Position numbers and translations under genes: made by a program
NCBI GenBank assembly: GCA_033283335.1
Contig: JAWMQP010000006.1
Location: forward strand, 204,212 to 268,211
Source: Pseudomaricurvus sp033283335
Lineage (GTDB): Bacteria; Pseudomonadota; Gammaproteobacteria; Pseudomonadales; Cellvibrionaceae
Direction of reading: 5' to 3'
DNA length: 64,000 nt
Shown here: positions 44,268-53,518 of the stretch, piece after piece
Position numbering within the stretch: the first letter of the stretch is position 1
Layout of the letters: every line of letters begins with the position of its first letter
The notes under the pieces: generated by a model
What the model was told of the DNA's origin: nothing
The model's database searches: none
Seen by the model: only the letters and a program-made list of their open reading frames with translations

Positions 44268-45269
44268 TCAATGCCCCAGAATCTCGGTCCGAATCTGCAA
44301 GTGTTGCTCGGGCCGCAGGCGCGGTCCAAACTGGCTTACCACTTGGGCGGAGGCACGGCTCGCCAGTCGGCCGGCCTGTTCGAAATCCTGGCCGTGGGTA
44401 ATTGCGTAGATAAACGCGCCAGCAAACATATCGCCGGCACCATTGGTGTCCACGGCCTCGACCGAGTGTGGGGCAATCTGAATCTCCTGTTGGCCATCGT
44501 ACAGCAGTGCTCCCTCGCCGCCGAGGGTTATGGCGAAGGTTTTGGCAATGGCTTTCAGTGCACGAACGGCGTCGGCCAGTGTTTGGGTGCGGGTAAAGCC
44601 GAGGGCTTCGTCGCGGTTGCAAAACAGCAGGTCGACACCGTCCCCCAGCATGTCGCACAAACCATCGTGAAAAAACTCCACCATGGCGGGATCCGACAGA
44701 CTCAACGCGGTTTTCACACCCTGGCGCTCGGCCTGTTGACGCAGCTCAATGGCTGCTGCGCGACCTGTCTCTGAGGATACCAGGTAGCCTTCCAGGTAGG
44801 CGTATTGCGAGCGGCCAACCGCATCGACATGCAGCTCCTGGATGGAAACTGTCTCGCTGATGCCCAGGAAGGTGTTCATGGTGCGTTCCGCATCGGGGGT
44901 GATCATCACCAGGCATTTGCCGGTCACACCGTCTTGTCGCTCCAGTGAGTGGTGGTAATCGACACCGGCGCTGCGCAGGTCATTGAGGTAAAAATCACCA
45001 TTTTCATCGCTGGCGACTTTGCAGCTGTAAAACGCATTGGCACCAAAATAACTGGCGGCAATAATGGTATTGGCGGCAGAGCCGCCACTGGCGCGATTGG
45101 ATGCCACCAGGTGATTGGAAAAATGCTGCACCAATTCCTGTTGCCGTTGTTCGTCCACCAGGGTCATGACGCCTTTGTCGATGTTCAGGTTTGACAGGTC
45201 CTGATCGCTGACTTCGATTTCTGTGTCCACCAGTGCGGCGCCAATGCCGTAAACGTGATAATCCGCCAT
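44268..45269 (-). CDS. PfkB-family carbohydrate or nucleoside kinase (adenosine kinase-like)
   Basis: A 333-residue ribokinase-fold enzyme. The substrate-binding glycines are in RASGGSAANTIIAAS and the catalytic base is in DTNGAGDMFAGAF. The sequence resembles the bacterial adenosine kinase branch (VYGIGAALVDTEIEV, ERTMNTFLG), but sugar substrates cannot be excluded. It is divergent from the mrcB gene with a 96-base gap. Confidence 0.88.
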   Translation of the reverse strand: MADYHVYGIGAALVDTEIEVSDQDLSNLNIDKGVMTLVDEQRQQELVQHFSNHLVASNRASGGSAANTIIAASYFGANAFYSCKVASDENGDFYLNDLRSAGVDYHHSLERQDGVTGKCLVMITPDAERTMNTFLGISETVSIQELHVDAVGRSQYAYLEGYLVSSETGRAAAIELRQQAERQGVKTALSLSDPAMVEFFHDGLCDMLGDGVDLLFCNRDEALGFTRTQTLADAVRALKAIAKTFAITLGGEGALLYDGQQEIQIAPHSVEAVDTNGAGDMFAGAFIYAITHGQDFEQAGRLASRASAQVVSQFGPRLRPEQHLQIRTEILGH

Positions 45270-45365
45270 AGTCTGTGCTGCTCTTGTTCAGTTGTTTGTG
45301 CGATTCGTCGTAAGGGGGGCTATTATGCCTTGTCTCGCCCTACAGAGTCAGTACACTGCGCGCCC

Positions 45366-47732
45366 ATGAGCCGACAAAAACCTTCCCCGTCTTCACGCAA
45401 ATCCAGATCGTCAGCCAAGTCTGGACGTTCCACCAAGTCCCGGCGTGCCGCCTCCAAGCGGTCCCTGTTTTCCCGTTTATGGCGCTGGTCGCTGTGGCCG
45501 CTAATGCTGTTGTTGCTGGCGTTCGCCCTTTGGGTGCTGTATCTGGATGTCAGTGTGCGGCACAAGTTTGATGGCCGCAAATGGGCCATGCCGGCACGGG
45601 TCTACGCCCAGCCGCTGGAGTTGTATCAGGGCAAGCAGATCACCTATGCCGATTTGGAGGCGGAGCTGTCAGCGTTGCGGTATCGCCCGGTGGAACGCCT
45701 GTCGGAGGCGGGGCAATGGCGTCGGCAGGGCAGTGAAGTCGAGATTGCCACCCGCGCCTTTGACATGGGCGGGAGGACAGAGCCGGAACGGCTGGTGCGA
45801 TTGCAGCTGCACGACCGACAACTGACCTCGATGCAGATAGTGCGGGGCAAACCCGCTTCACTGCTGGCCCTGGAGCCGGCCCTGATTGGCGGAATCTACC
45901 CGCAACGCCAGGAAGATCGCGAGTTGATCCGTTTGCAAGATGTGCCGCCACTGTTGGGTGAGGCGCTCATTGCCGTTGAGGATCGCGCTTTCGTCCAGCA
46001 TTACGGTGTGTCACCGAGGGCGATTGCCCGTGCGGCCTGGGTGAACTTTCAAAGTGGGCGCGTGGTTCAGGGCGGTAGTACACTCACTCAGCAGTTGGTG
46101 AAAAACTTCTTTCTTGATGACAGCCGCCGGCTCTCCCGCAAGCTGACGGAGGCCATGATGTCCCTGTTGCTGGAGTGGCACTACAGCAAAGCAGAGATTC
46201 TCGAAACCTACATGAACGAGGTGTATCTGGGGCAGAGCGGGCCGCGCCAGATTCACGGGTTTGGTCTGGCGGCCAAGCATTATTTCGATAAACCGCTGCA
46301 GGATTTGGAGTTGCCGCAGATTGCCCTGTTGGTGGGGCTGGTGAAAGGGGCTTCTTATTACAATCCCTGGCGCAACCCCGAGCGCGCCCTGGAGCGTCGC
46401 AACCTGGTATTAAATGTCATGCACGAGCAGCAGCTGATCGATAGCCAGAGCTTGCGCCGTGCCGAGCGCACACCCCTGGAGGTGGTGCCGCTGCAGCAAC
46501 GTCGTCTGCACGATCACCCGGCGTTTATCGACCTGGTAAAGCGGCAATTGCGGCAGGATTACAGCGATGAGGCGTTGAGCTCCGAGGGTTTGCGTGTTTT
46601 TACCACCCTGTCGCTATCGGCCCAGGCCCAGGCTGAGCGGGCCCTGACTGAGCGGCTGGCCGAATTGGAAAATCGCTTTGCCGTCGATAAAGACAGTTTG
46701 CAGGGGGCGGTGATCATAACCGCCGTAGGCAGTGGCGAGGTGGAAGCGGTAGTGGGGGATCGCAATCCCAAATTTGCCGGTTTTAACCGCGCCCTGGATG
46801 CTTCGCGCCCCATTGGCTCGCTGGTGAAGCCCGCGGTGTTTCTGACCGCATTAAAACAGGATCAACCCTACCATCTGGCCTCACTGATCAGCGATTCTGC
46901 GGTCGCTGTGGCCGGTCCCGATGACAGCGTATGGCGCCCCCAGAATTTTGATCGCCAGTCGCACGGTGACGTCTTGCTGATTGATGCCTTGATTCATTCC
47001 TACAATCAGGCAACGGCCCGTCTGGGCATGATGATCGGTTTGGACAAGGTGGCCACAACCCTGCGTGAACTGGGGGTCAAGCAGCCTATTGAGGAAGTGC
47101 CGGCTATGTTATTGGGGGCGCTGGAGTTAACCCCTGCCGATGTTTCGGGTATGTATCACGCCTTTGCCAATGACGGTGTGGTGATGCCGCTGCGTGCTAT
47201 TCGCTCGGTGGAAGACGCCCACGGTGAGCGCCTGAACCGCTACCCGCTGACCCTGGACGAACCCCTGGAGCCGGCAGCCGTTGAGCAGTTGCAATACGCC
47301 ATGCAGGCGGTGATGGAGGAGGGCACGGGTCAGACGGCGTACCGCCGCTTGCCGAAATCCCTGGCACTGGCGGGTAAAACCGGCACCACCAACGATCAGC
47401 GCGACAGCTGGTTTGCCGGTTTCAGCGGCCGTCATCTGGCGGTGGTGTGGTTGGGTCGTGATGACAATGGCGCTACACCCCTGACGGGCGGTACTGGCGC
47501 CCTGCAAGTCTGGACCGATATTGTCAGTCGCCTGCCCACTGAATCTCTGGATATTTACCCGTCCCCGGAGATTGAATATTTATGGGTGGATGGGGACAAT
47601 GGCTCGTTGAGCAGCGAAAATTGTCGCGGCGCGCGGTTGATGCCGTTTACGACGCACAAGCGCCCGCTCGAAACAGCTGCGTGTGAATGGATTGAACATC
47701 CGGTACTGCACTGGATGAAAAAGTGGTTTTAA
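45366..47732 (+). CDS. mrcB: Penicillin-binding protein 1B
   Basis: A bifunctional peptidoglycan polymerase, 788 residues. It has a short basic cytoplasmic tail rich in Ser/Lys/Arg, one TM helix (about 40-62), a UB2H-like domain (about 75-160), a glycosyltransferase domain with AVEDRAFVQHYGVSPRA and GGSTLTQQLVKNFFL, and a transpeptidase domain with SLVK in RPIGSLVKP, SYN in HSYNQA and KTG in GKTGTTND. The ATG at 45366 gives the expected N-terminus; the frame from 45255 overlaps the divergent kinase gene. A TPR lipoprotein gene follows after six bases. Confidence 0.95.
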   Translation: MSRQKPSPSSRKSRSSAKSGRSTKSRRAASKRSLFSRLWRWSLWPLMLLLLAFALWVLYLDVSVRHKFDGRKWAMPARVYAQPLELYQGKQITYADLEAELSALRYRPVERLSEAGQWRRQGSEVEIATRAFDMGGRTEPERLVRLQLHDRQLTSMQIVRGKPASLLALEPALIGGIYPQRQEDRELIRLQDVPPLLGEALIAVEDRAFVQHYGVSPRAIARAAWVNFQSGRVVQGGSTLTQQLVKNFFLDDSRRLSRKLTEAMMSLLLEWHYSKAEILETYMNEVYLGQSGPRQIHGFGLAAKHYFDKPLQDLELPQIALLVGLVKGASYYNPWRNPERALERRNLVLNVMHEQQLIDSQSLRRAERTPLEVVPLQQRRLHDHPAFIDLVKRQLRQDYSDEALSSEGLRVFTTLSLSAQAQAERALTERLAELENRFAVDKDSLQGAVIITAVGSGEVEAVVGDRNPKFAGFNRALDASRPIGSLVKPAVFLTALKQDQPYHLASLISDSAVAVAGPDDSVWRPQNFDRQSHGDVLLIDALIHSYNQATARLGMMIGLDKVATTLRELGVKQPIEEVPAMLLGALELTPADVSGMYHAFANDGVVMPLRAIRSVEDAHGERLNRYPLTLDEPLEPAAVEQLQYAMQAVMEEGTGQTAYRRLPKSLALAGKTGTTNDQRDSWFAGFSGRHLAVVWLGRDDNGATPLTGGTGALQVWTDIVSRLPTESLDIYPSPEIEYLWVDGDNGSLSSENCRGARLMPFTTHKRPLETAACEWIEHPVLHWMKKWF

Positions 47733-47738
47733 GAGTTC

Positions 47739-48266
47739 ATGGCTGACAACACCCCTGCAATATCATCGAATGCTAAAGTCCCCGCTCGGCTGAGTCGCCG
47801 ACTGGGGTGGCTACCAATTTGTGCCAGTCTTTTCCTGCTGGCTTGCCAATCCACGCCACCTGTCTCAAGGGCACCGATTGAAGACACGGGTCAGTCCGCT
47901 GAATCATCGACGGGCGTGGTGCAGGCTCCAGAGCCCGAGGGTGGCGAACTGGATTCGCGCCAACCGCTGCCGACGGATGAACGCCCCGAACCTGCCCGAC
48001 CGGCTTCCCATGAGGCGGCGCTGCTGGCAATCGAAGAGGATGCTGAGCAATTTTTGCAGCAGCAGGATTGGCGCAAAGCCATCGAAGTGGCGGAACGGGG
48101 GCTGCGCATAGACCGTCGCTATGCAGAGTTTTACCGTATTCTGGGCGTGAGTTATCAGCAGTTGGGGGACACTGCCCAGGCGCAGCGGTTTGCCCAGCAG
48201 GCCCGTCGGTTTTGCCGCAGCCAGTGCCGGCAAGTGGATGAGTTATTACAGCAGTTACAATTTTAA
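47739..48266 (+). CDS. TPR lipoprotein downstream of mrcB
   Basis: A 175-residue putative lipoprotein: signal segment with lipobox LLAC (C36), a Pro/Glu-rich linker (about 40-90) and one or two TPR motifs (AEQFLQQQDWRKAIEVAERG, AEFYRILGVSYQQLGDTAQA). Such genes often follow mrcB in this group and may help localise or activate PBP1b, by analogy with the LpoB/NlpI type; this is inference. The gene starts six bases after the mrcB stop, so co-transcription is likely. Confidence 0.8.
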   Translation: MADNTPAISSNAKVPARLSRRLGWLPICASLFLLACQSTPPVSRAPIEDTGQSAESSTGVVQAPEPEGGELDSRQPLPTDERPEPARPASHEAALLAIEEDAEQFLQQQDWRKAIEVAERGLRIDRRYAEFYRILGVSYQQLGDTAQAQRFAQQARRFCRSQCRQVDELLQQLQF

Positions 48267-48382
48267 ACCACAAAATGTTGCCACCGACTCCGGGCTTTCT
48301 TGGACATCTGTGCTTAAATTTGGCCGCTAAGGCCTTGAGGTACTTGTGTTTTTGACAGGGCTGTCCCATTATCGCTGTAATC

Positions 48383-50911
48383 ATGGACGACAAACAGTTT
48401 AGTAAAGACTTCATTCCTATGACGAATTTGGGCAATCCAGAAGCAACCGCAACAGCCAGCGGTTTAACCGATAAAGTGGTCGTTGAGTACCTTAAAGCGT
48501 GTCAGGCCATTGTTGTAGAACACGCCGGCCAATGCTTTGCAGCCTTCTACAAGGCTCTCAGCGCCCAGCTGAGCGAATTTGTCGAACAAGCCAAAAGCAA
48601 CCAAGAGCAGGCCGACCTGGCGGAGCAGCAACGCTTGTTGCAGCAGCAGGCAGGGGAAGTGGAGCGTTATTTTCTCGGTTATCTCGGTGAAGGCTTTGTC
48701 AAGTTCAAGCGCCATGAGTTGGCGACCAGCACCGGCGAAGAAAAGTACCAGGGTGATATGTTGTCGTTGGTGGATAACGCCGACCTGGAAGAAACCATTG
48801 CCATTTCCTCCATGACCAAGCGCGCCGAGAATCACTATGCGGAATCTCTCTGGGGACTGAATCAGCGGCTGGCGGTCTTGAACGGCGGCGGCAAGGTGGA
48901 TGACCGGAGCAATCCCTTGGGACCAGTGCAATACTGCGAATCATTGCGCAAGAGCCTGCGCCGTTCGGCACTCAATACCAAGTCCAAAATTATCGCCTAC
49001 AAGGTATTCGATCGGGAGTTGATGCCGAAGCTGGTGGAGCCTCTGGATGAAGTGAACCAGTACCTGCAGGACAAGGGAGTGTTGCCCAATCTGCGCTACC
49101 GTGCGGGTTCCGGTGCGGCGACGTCAGCCTCCCCCGCCTCAGCCAGTTTTCAGGGCTGGGACAGTTCCTCTCAAACTGGCGACGTGGACAGCAATGGCTC
49201 TATTGCTGGGGCTGATGGCTCTATTGCTGGGGCTGATGGTTCAACCCCAGTGGCAAACAGCTTAACGCCCCAGGCAGGGGTGTCCTTGCCGGGTATGATG
49301 CCGGTGCCGGATGCCTCTTTGCCAACGGATCAGTACCAAGGCTATCTGGTCAACGCAATCCGCACGTTGCAGGGGCATCTTGGCAGCATGATGTCACCAG
49401 TGTCTTCTGTGCCAGCATCATCTGTACCCGTGGGTAATGCGTCAGCATCTGCCGCTGTGCCGCCCTCGGGGACGCCGCAGTCTCCCATGCCGATGAACGT
49501 GCCTGTGGTTGGGGGTGCCGCCGCCCCGGGCGGGCATCCCGGTTTGGTGTATTCGAACCAGCAGCTGGTGGGGGCTTTGCAGGCCCTGCAGACCCAGGCC
49601 ATGGCCGTAACCGGGCAGCAATTGCAGCAAGGCACGGTAGCCGGGCTGCAGCCGCAGGCCGTGACGGCCCTGAATCAACAGTTTATCGAACAGTTACAGT
49701 CCCAGGCTGAAGAGGACGGGCAGGAGATCGACCCCAGCGATATGCACACCATTGATCTGGTGGGGATGTTGTTTGAGTACATGCTGTCCGATGAAAATTT
49801 GCCAGACTCGGTCAAGGCCCTGCTGAGCTATTTGCACACCCCGTTCCTGAAAATTGCCTTTATTGACAAGGGCTTTTTTGAACAGACAGAACACCCCGCC
49901 CGTTTGTTATTGAACAATATGGCTGAGGCGGGAGTGAAGTGGGTCAGTAACGATGGCTCCAGCCAGTACGAGATCTACGACAAGATCAAAGCCATTGTTT
50001 CTTGCGTACTCGAAGAGTTTAAAAACGATGTGCGCCTGTTTGCCGAGCTGCTGTTGGACTTCAGCGGCTATACCAAGAAGATTTCTCGCCGCCAGGAGTT
50101 AATGGAGCGGCGTGCCATGGAAAAGGTACAGGGCGAAGAGAAACTGCGGGAAGTAAAAATCCGCGTCAACGAAGAGGTGCGTGCGCGCATTGACAACCGG
50201 GAATTGCCCTCGGCGGTATTGTTGATGTTGCTGCAGCCCTGGTCTGATTATCTGGCGTTTGTGTTACTGCGTTACAGTGATCAATCCGACAGCTGGCAGC
50301 GCGCGATTCAGGTTGTTGATGATGTGCTCTGGAGTATTGAGCCGAAGCAGCAGGAGGCTGATAAAGCCCGTCAACTGGAACTGCAGGATCGTCTGTTGGA
50401 CGCGCTGGAGGTCGGTTTCGAGACCATTGGCTATGACCAGGCGAAGGGCAAAAAGCTGCTTGAGGCACTCTATTCCCTGCAAAAGATGGCGCTGCAGAGC
50501 AAGGTGGTGGAACCTGCTCCTAAACCGATGCGCAACAAGCTGGAAGCCCTGGCCGCGAAAAAGGCAGGCAAGTCCACGGCCGTCGAAGATCAGCCAACGC
50601 CGGAAGAGGCGCGGATGGTTGAGAACCTGAAAATGATTGAGTTTGGTACCTGGTTCGAATTTGAAGGCGGTCGCCGCCTGAAGGTGGCCTGGTATAACTC
50701 CAAGACCCTGCATTACATGCTGGTCGATCAGATGGGTAAAAAAGTGGCGATGAAATCGGGCTTGGAATTGGCTCGCGATATGCTCGCCCATAAAGCCAAG
50801 GTCATTGCCGGCAGTTCCAAACCCTTCTTCGAACGGGCACTGGAAAACATCTTTCAGAGTCTCAACGCCAAAGCTGGCGAACTGCGGGCAGAGGAAGGGG
50901 AAGAGGTGTGA
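48383..50911 (+). CDS. DUF1631 family protein
   Basis: An 842-residue protein of the DUF1631 family, sometimes wrongly called thymidine phosphorylase. No signal peptide or membrane segment. Residues about 20-235 and 440-840 are helical and conserved; between them lies a Ser/Ala/Gly/Pro-rich linker (about 245-430) with a short tandem repeat (GSIAGAD twice). The gene overlaps the downstream PilZ gene by four bases (GTGA), which suggests a joint c-di-GMP-linked function. A TTGACA-N18-TGTAAT promoter-like sequence at 48352-48381 ends just before the ATG at 48383; if real, translation would start at the Met of MTNLGN (48419). Confidence 0.85.
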   Translation: MDDKQFSKDFIPMTNLGNPEATATASGLTDKVVVEYLKACQAIVVEHAGQCFAAFYKALSAQLSEFVEQAKSNQEQADLAEQQRLLQQQAGEVERYFLGYLGEGFVKFKRHELATSTGEEKYQGDMLSLVDNADLEETIAISSMTKRAENHYAESLWGLNQRLAVLNGGGKVDDRSNPLGPVQYCESLRKSLRRSALNTKSKIIAYKVFDRELMPKLVEPLDEVNQYLQDKGVLPNLRYRAGSGAATSASPASASFQGWDSSSQTGDVDSNGSIAGADGSIAGADGSTPVANSLTPQAGVSLPGMMPVPDASLPTDQYQGYLVNAIRTLQGHLGSMMSPVSSVPASSVPVGNASASAAVPPSGTPQSPMPMNVPVVGGAAAPGGHPGLVYSNQQLVGALQALQTQAMAVTGQQLQQGTVAGLQPQAVTALNQQFIEQLQSQAEEDGQEIDPSDMHTIDLVGMLFEYMLSDENLPDSVKALLSYLHTPFLKIAFIDKGFFEQTEHPARLLLNNMAEAGVKWVSNDGSSQYEIYDKIKAIVSCVLEEFKNDVRLFAELLLDFSGYTKKISRRQELMERRAMEKVQGEEKLREVKIRVNEEVRARIDNRELPSAVLLMLLQPWSDYLAFVLLRYSDQSDSWQRAIQVVDDVLWSIEPKQQEADKARQLELQDRLLDALEVGFETIGYDQAKGKKLLEALYSLQKMALQSKVVEPAPKPMRNKLEALAAKKAGKSTAVEDQPTPEEARMVENLKMIEFGTWFEFEGGRRLKVAWYNSKTLHYMLVDQMGKKVAMKSGLELARDMLAHKAKVIAGSSKPFFERALENIFQSLNAKAGELRAEEGEEV
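49196..49237 (+). repeat. 21-bp tandem duplication in the DUF1631 linker
   Basis: Two perfect, adjacent 21-base copies (GGCTCTATTGCTGGGGCTGAT) encode GSIAGAD twice in frame, with a partial third (GGTTC). The unit preserves the reading frame, so copy-number change would lengthen or shorten the linker without breaking the protein. Confidence 0.85.
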
Positions 50912-51285
50912 GCAGGCAATTTCACCGGCCTTCACAGGATCAGCGACAGACAGATCGCTACGGTGTCGCATATCCCATCAAGGTGTACGACACCAATCAC
51001 CAGCAGATGCTGGGTCAATTGGTGAATCTTTCCCTGGACGGACTAATGATCGCAGGGGTTACCCCATTACAGGACGATCATGTCTACCAGCTGGAGCTTT
51101 GGCTGCCTTCACCCCTGCTCGGTTCAGACCGATTGCAGCTTGGGGTCGATTGCCTATGGAACCGCGCTGACGCGGAGGAATCCCTGTGCTGGGCGGGTTG
51201 CCAGATCATTGATTTATCCGATCTCGCCAGACAGCAGATTCTGGCCTTGATCGCCTTGCTGAGCGACAATTCGACCAACATTTGA
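50908..51285 (+). CDS. PilZ-domain c-di-GMP-binding protein
   Basis: A 125-residue single-domain PilZ protein. The binding motifs are visible: RQTDR near the start (RxxxR) and NLSLDG (NxSxxG) at about residues 39-44. The GTG at 50908 overlaps the stop of the DUF1631 gene (GTGA), so the two are translationally coupled. With LapD and the EAL proteins it forms part of the c-di-GMP network. Confidence 0.88.
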   Translation: MSRQFHRPSQDQRQTDRYGVAYPIKVYDTNHQQMLGQLVNLSLDGLMIAGVTPLQDDHVYQLELWLPSPLLGSDRLQLGVDCLWNRADAEESLCWAGCQIIDLSDLARQQILALIALLSDNSTNI

Positions 51286-51320
51286 GTGTCAGGCGAATTG
51301 TCGCGGCTGCCGATCTTGGG

Positions 51321-52601
51321 TCAGAGGCTGGCCATCACCTTGTCAGCCGCAGCCAGAGTAAAGTCAATATCCGCATCGCTGTGGGCCGCCGACATAAACC
51401 CGGCCTCGTACGAGGCCGGAGCCAGGTACACACCTTCCTGCAGCATGCCGTGAAAGAAGCGGTTAAAGCGCTCGATATCGCAGGCCATCACTTGCTGGTA
51501 ATTGGTGATCTGCTCTTCCCCGGTAAAAAAGAATCCAAACATGCTGCCCACATGGTTGCTGGTGAAGGGAATACCGTGATTGGCTGCGGCTTCTCGCAAT
51601 CCTGCTACCAGGCGATCGGTCTTGCGGAACAACTCGGGGTAAAAATCGTCGGTAGCAATCAGTTCCAGGGTTTTCAAGCCAGCAGCCATGGCGACCGGGT
51701 TGCCGGACAGCGTACCGGCTTGGTATACCGGCCCCAGCGGGGCGATCTGGGACATGATTTCACGTTTGCCGCCAAACGCTCCCACCGGCATGCCGCCACC
51801 AATGACCTTACCGAGGGTGGTCAGGTCGGCTTCAATACCGTAATGGCCTTGAGCACCTGTGGCGCTGACGCGAAAGCCGGTCATCACCTCGTCCATAATC
51901 AACACGGCACCATACTGGCTACACTGGGCTCGCAGGGTTTCCAGGAAGCCCGCTACGGGTGGCACACAGTTCATATTGCCAGCCACGGGCTCGACAATCA
52001 CACAGGCGACCTGATCGCCGATTTCCGCAAACGCCGCTTCCACGCCGGCGCTGTCGTTATAGGTCAGGGTAACGGTGTGATCGGCCAGGGCCGCTGGCAC
52101 ACCCGGGGAGCTGGGGACCCCCAGGGTTAAGGCGCCGGAGCCGGCCTTGACCAGCAGGGAGTCGGAGTGGCCGTGATAGCAGCCTTCAAATTTGATGATT
52201 TTGTCCCGGCCAGTGTAACCACGTGCCAGGCGAATGGCGCTCATGGTGGCTTCGGTGCCGGAATTGACGAAGCGCACCATGTCCATGCCCGGCATCAGCT
52301 CGCACACGGTGTCAGCCAGTTGGGTTTCCAGGGCGGTCGGCGCGCCAAAGCTCAACCCCAGGCGGGCGCGTTCGACCACGGCGTCAATCACCTGAGGATG
52401 ACTGTGGCCGAGAATCATCGGTCCCCAGGACAGCACATAGTCCACATAACGCCGGGCGTCGGCATCAAACAGATAAGCGCCTTCGGCGCGCTCAAAAAAC
52501 ACCGGCGTACCACCCACGGCCTTGAAAGCACGTACCGGTGAATTGACGCCACCGGGAATGTGTTGCTGGGCCTGCTCGAATAAGTCGCTGGAACGGGTCA
52601 T
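51321..52601 (-). CDS. hemL: Glutamate-1-semialdehyde 2,1-aminomutase
   Basis: A PLP enzyme that forms 5-aminolevulinate in the C5 heme pathway. The 426-residue length is standard. The PLP lysine is K265 in TTLGKVIGGGMPVGAFGG; FVNSGTEATMSAIRLARG and FEGCYHGHSDSLLVKAGSG are family motifs. ATG at 52601 with an AAGGACT site. In Pseudomonas thiE sits between thiD and hemL; here only 104 bases separate them. Confidence 0.97.
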   Translation of the reverse strand: MTRSSDLFEQAQQHIPGGVNSPVRAFKAVGGTPVFFERAEGAYLFDADARRYVDYVLSWGPMILGHSHPQVIDAVVERARLGLSFGAPTALETQLADTVCELMPGMDMVRFVNSGTEATMSAIRLARGYTGRDKIIKFEGCYHGHSDSLLVKAGSGALTLGVPSSPGVPAALADHTVTLTYNDSAGVEAAFAEIGDQVACVIVEPVAGNMNCVPPVAGFLETLRAQCSQYGAVLIMDEVMTGFRVSATGAQGHYGIEADLTTLGKVIGGGMPVGAFGGKREIMSQIAPLGPVYQAGTLSGNPVAMAAGLKTLELIATDDFYPELFRKTDRLVAGLREAAANHGIPFTSNHVGSMFGFFFTGEEQITNYQQVMACDIERFNRFFHGMLQEGVYLAPASYEAGFMSAAHSDADIDFTLAAADKVMASL

Positions 52602-52705
52602 GGTGAGTCCTTAGCTTAGCTGTATGGCGAAAATGTGCGCATTATCCCTAAGCCGGATGGGAAATGCGAGGGATGCGAAGGGGGGGCGCATGAGCGCGGT
52701 CGCGG

Positions 52706-53518
52706 TCAGGGTTTTAAAAGCTGCTTGTCAGTCCAGAAAAAGCGGTTGGGGATGCGTCGTCCCATCCCCAGGCGACGGCTGTTAAGCAGTGTTTGCCAGG
52801 TAAAATTCTGGCCCTGGGTAATGGATTCCAGCGTCTGCAGGCCGTGACTCAGATAGCAGGCGATGCTGGCCGCCAGGGTCGCACCGCTGCCCTGGGTGGA
52901 GGTGTTGAGGCGTTCAAAACTGTAGGTTTTCAGCAGCCCCTGTTTGCCAAACAGGTGGTTTTCATAGCGGCTCTGGGTGCGTTTGGCGCCGCTGATCAGT
53001 ACATAGTCACAGCCGTGCTCAAGAATTTCCTGGGCGCAGGCGTGCAGGGTGTCGGCTTGCTGAGCCAGTTCGTGGGCTTCGGCCAGGTCTGGGGTGGTGA
53101 CGGTTGCCAGTGGCAGCAACAGGGTCTCGGTGGCTTGCAGGATGCCGGGAGCCTCGGCCAGTTCACTGCCGCAGATGCTGGTGCCGGGATCCAGGACCAC
53201 CGGAATGTCGGGATAGTCCCTGAGAATGGAGTAGATCGCCTCAACGTTTTCGACAGCACCGGTGAAGCCGATTTTAAACGCCCGCACGTTCATGTCTTCG
53301 AGGATGGCCCGGGCTTGTTCTATCAGCAGGGCGGAGGAAACCGGACGTATGTCCTTAGTGTCTCGGGTGTCCTTGGCGCACAGGGCTGTGACAATCGGCG
53401 TACAGTGGCAACCGATACTGGCGGCGCACTCAATGTCCGCCTGCACCCCGGTGCTGCCTGAGGGGTCGAGGCTCGAGAAACTGAGCACTACAGGCGTGGT
53501 CGAGTCAAACGGCTTCAT
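52706..53518 (-). CDS. thiD: Divergent hydroxymethylpyrimidine/phosphomethylpyrimidine kinase
   Basis: A ribokinase-fold protein of 270 residues related to ThiD, which phosphorylates HMP in thiamine synthesis. The N-terminal LDPSGSTGVQADIE corresponds to the usual DPSGGAGIQAD. The anion-hole motif near the C-terminus normally reads GSGCT or GTGCT but here is GSGAT (A213), so the usual active-site cysteine is missing; the DPV motif is also DPG. The start at 53518 is fixed by an in-frame stop eight codons upstream. There is no ribosome site; the start codon is inside a 25-bp tandem repeat. Function may be altered. Confidence 0.8.
   Translation of the reverse strand: MKPFDSTTPVVLSFSSLDPSGSTGVQADIECAASIGCHCTPIVTALCAKDTRDTKDIRPVSSALLIEQARAILEDMNVRAFKIGFTGAVENVEAIYSILRDYPDIPVVLDPGTSICGSELAEAPGILQATETLLLPLATVTTPDLAEAHELAQQADTLHACAQEILEHGCDYVLISGAKRTQSRYENHLFGKQGLLKTYSFERLNTSTQGSGATLAASIACYLSHGLQTLESITQGQNFTWQTLLNSRRLGMGRRIPNRFFWTDKQLLKP

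Noticed and set aside
48352..48381. TTGACA-N18-TGTAAT as the promoter of the DUF1631 gene
   Set aside because: It ends two bases before the annotated ATG, so it works only if translation starts further in at 48419, which lacks a ribosome site. Kept only as a note in the gene entry.
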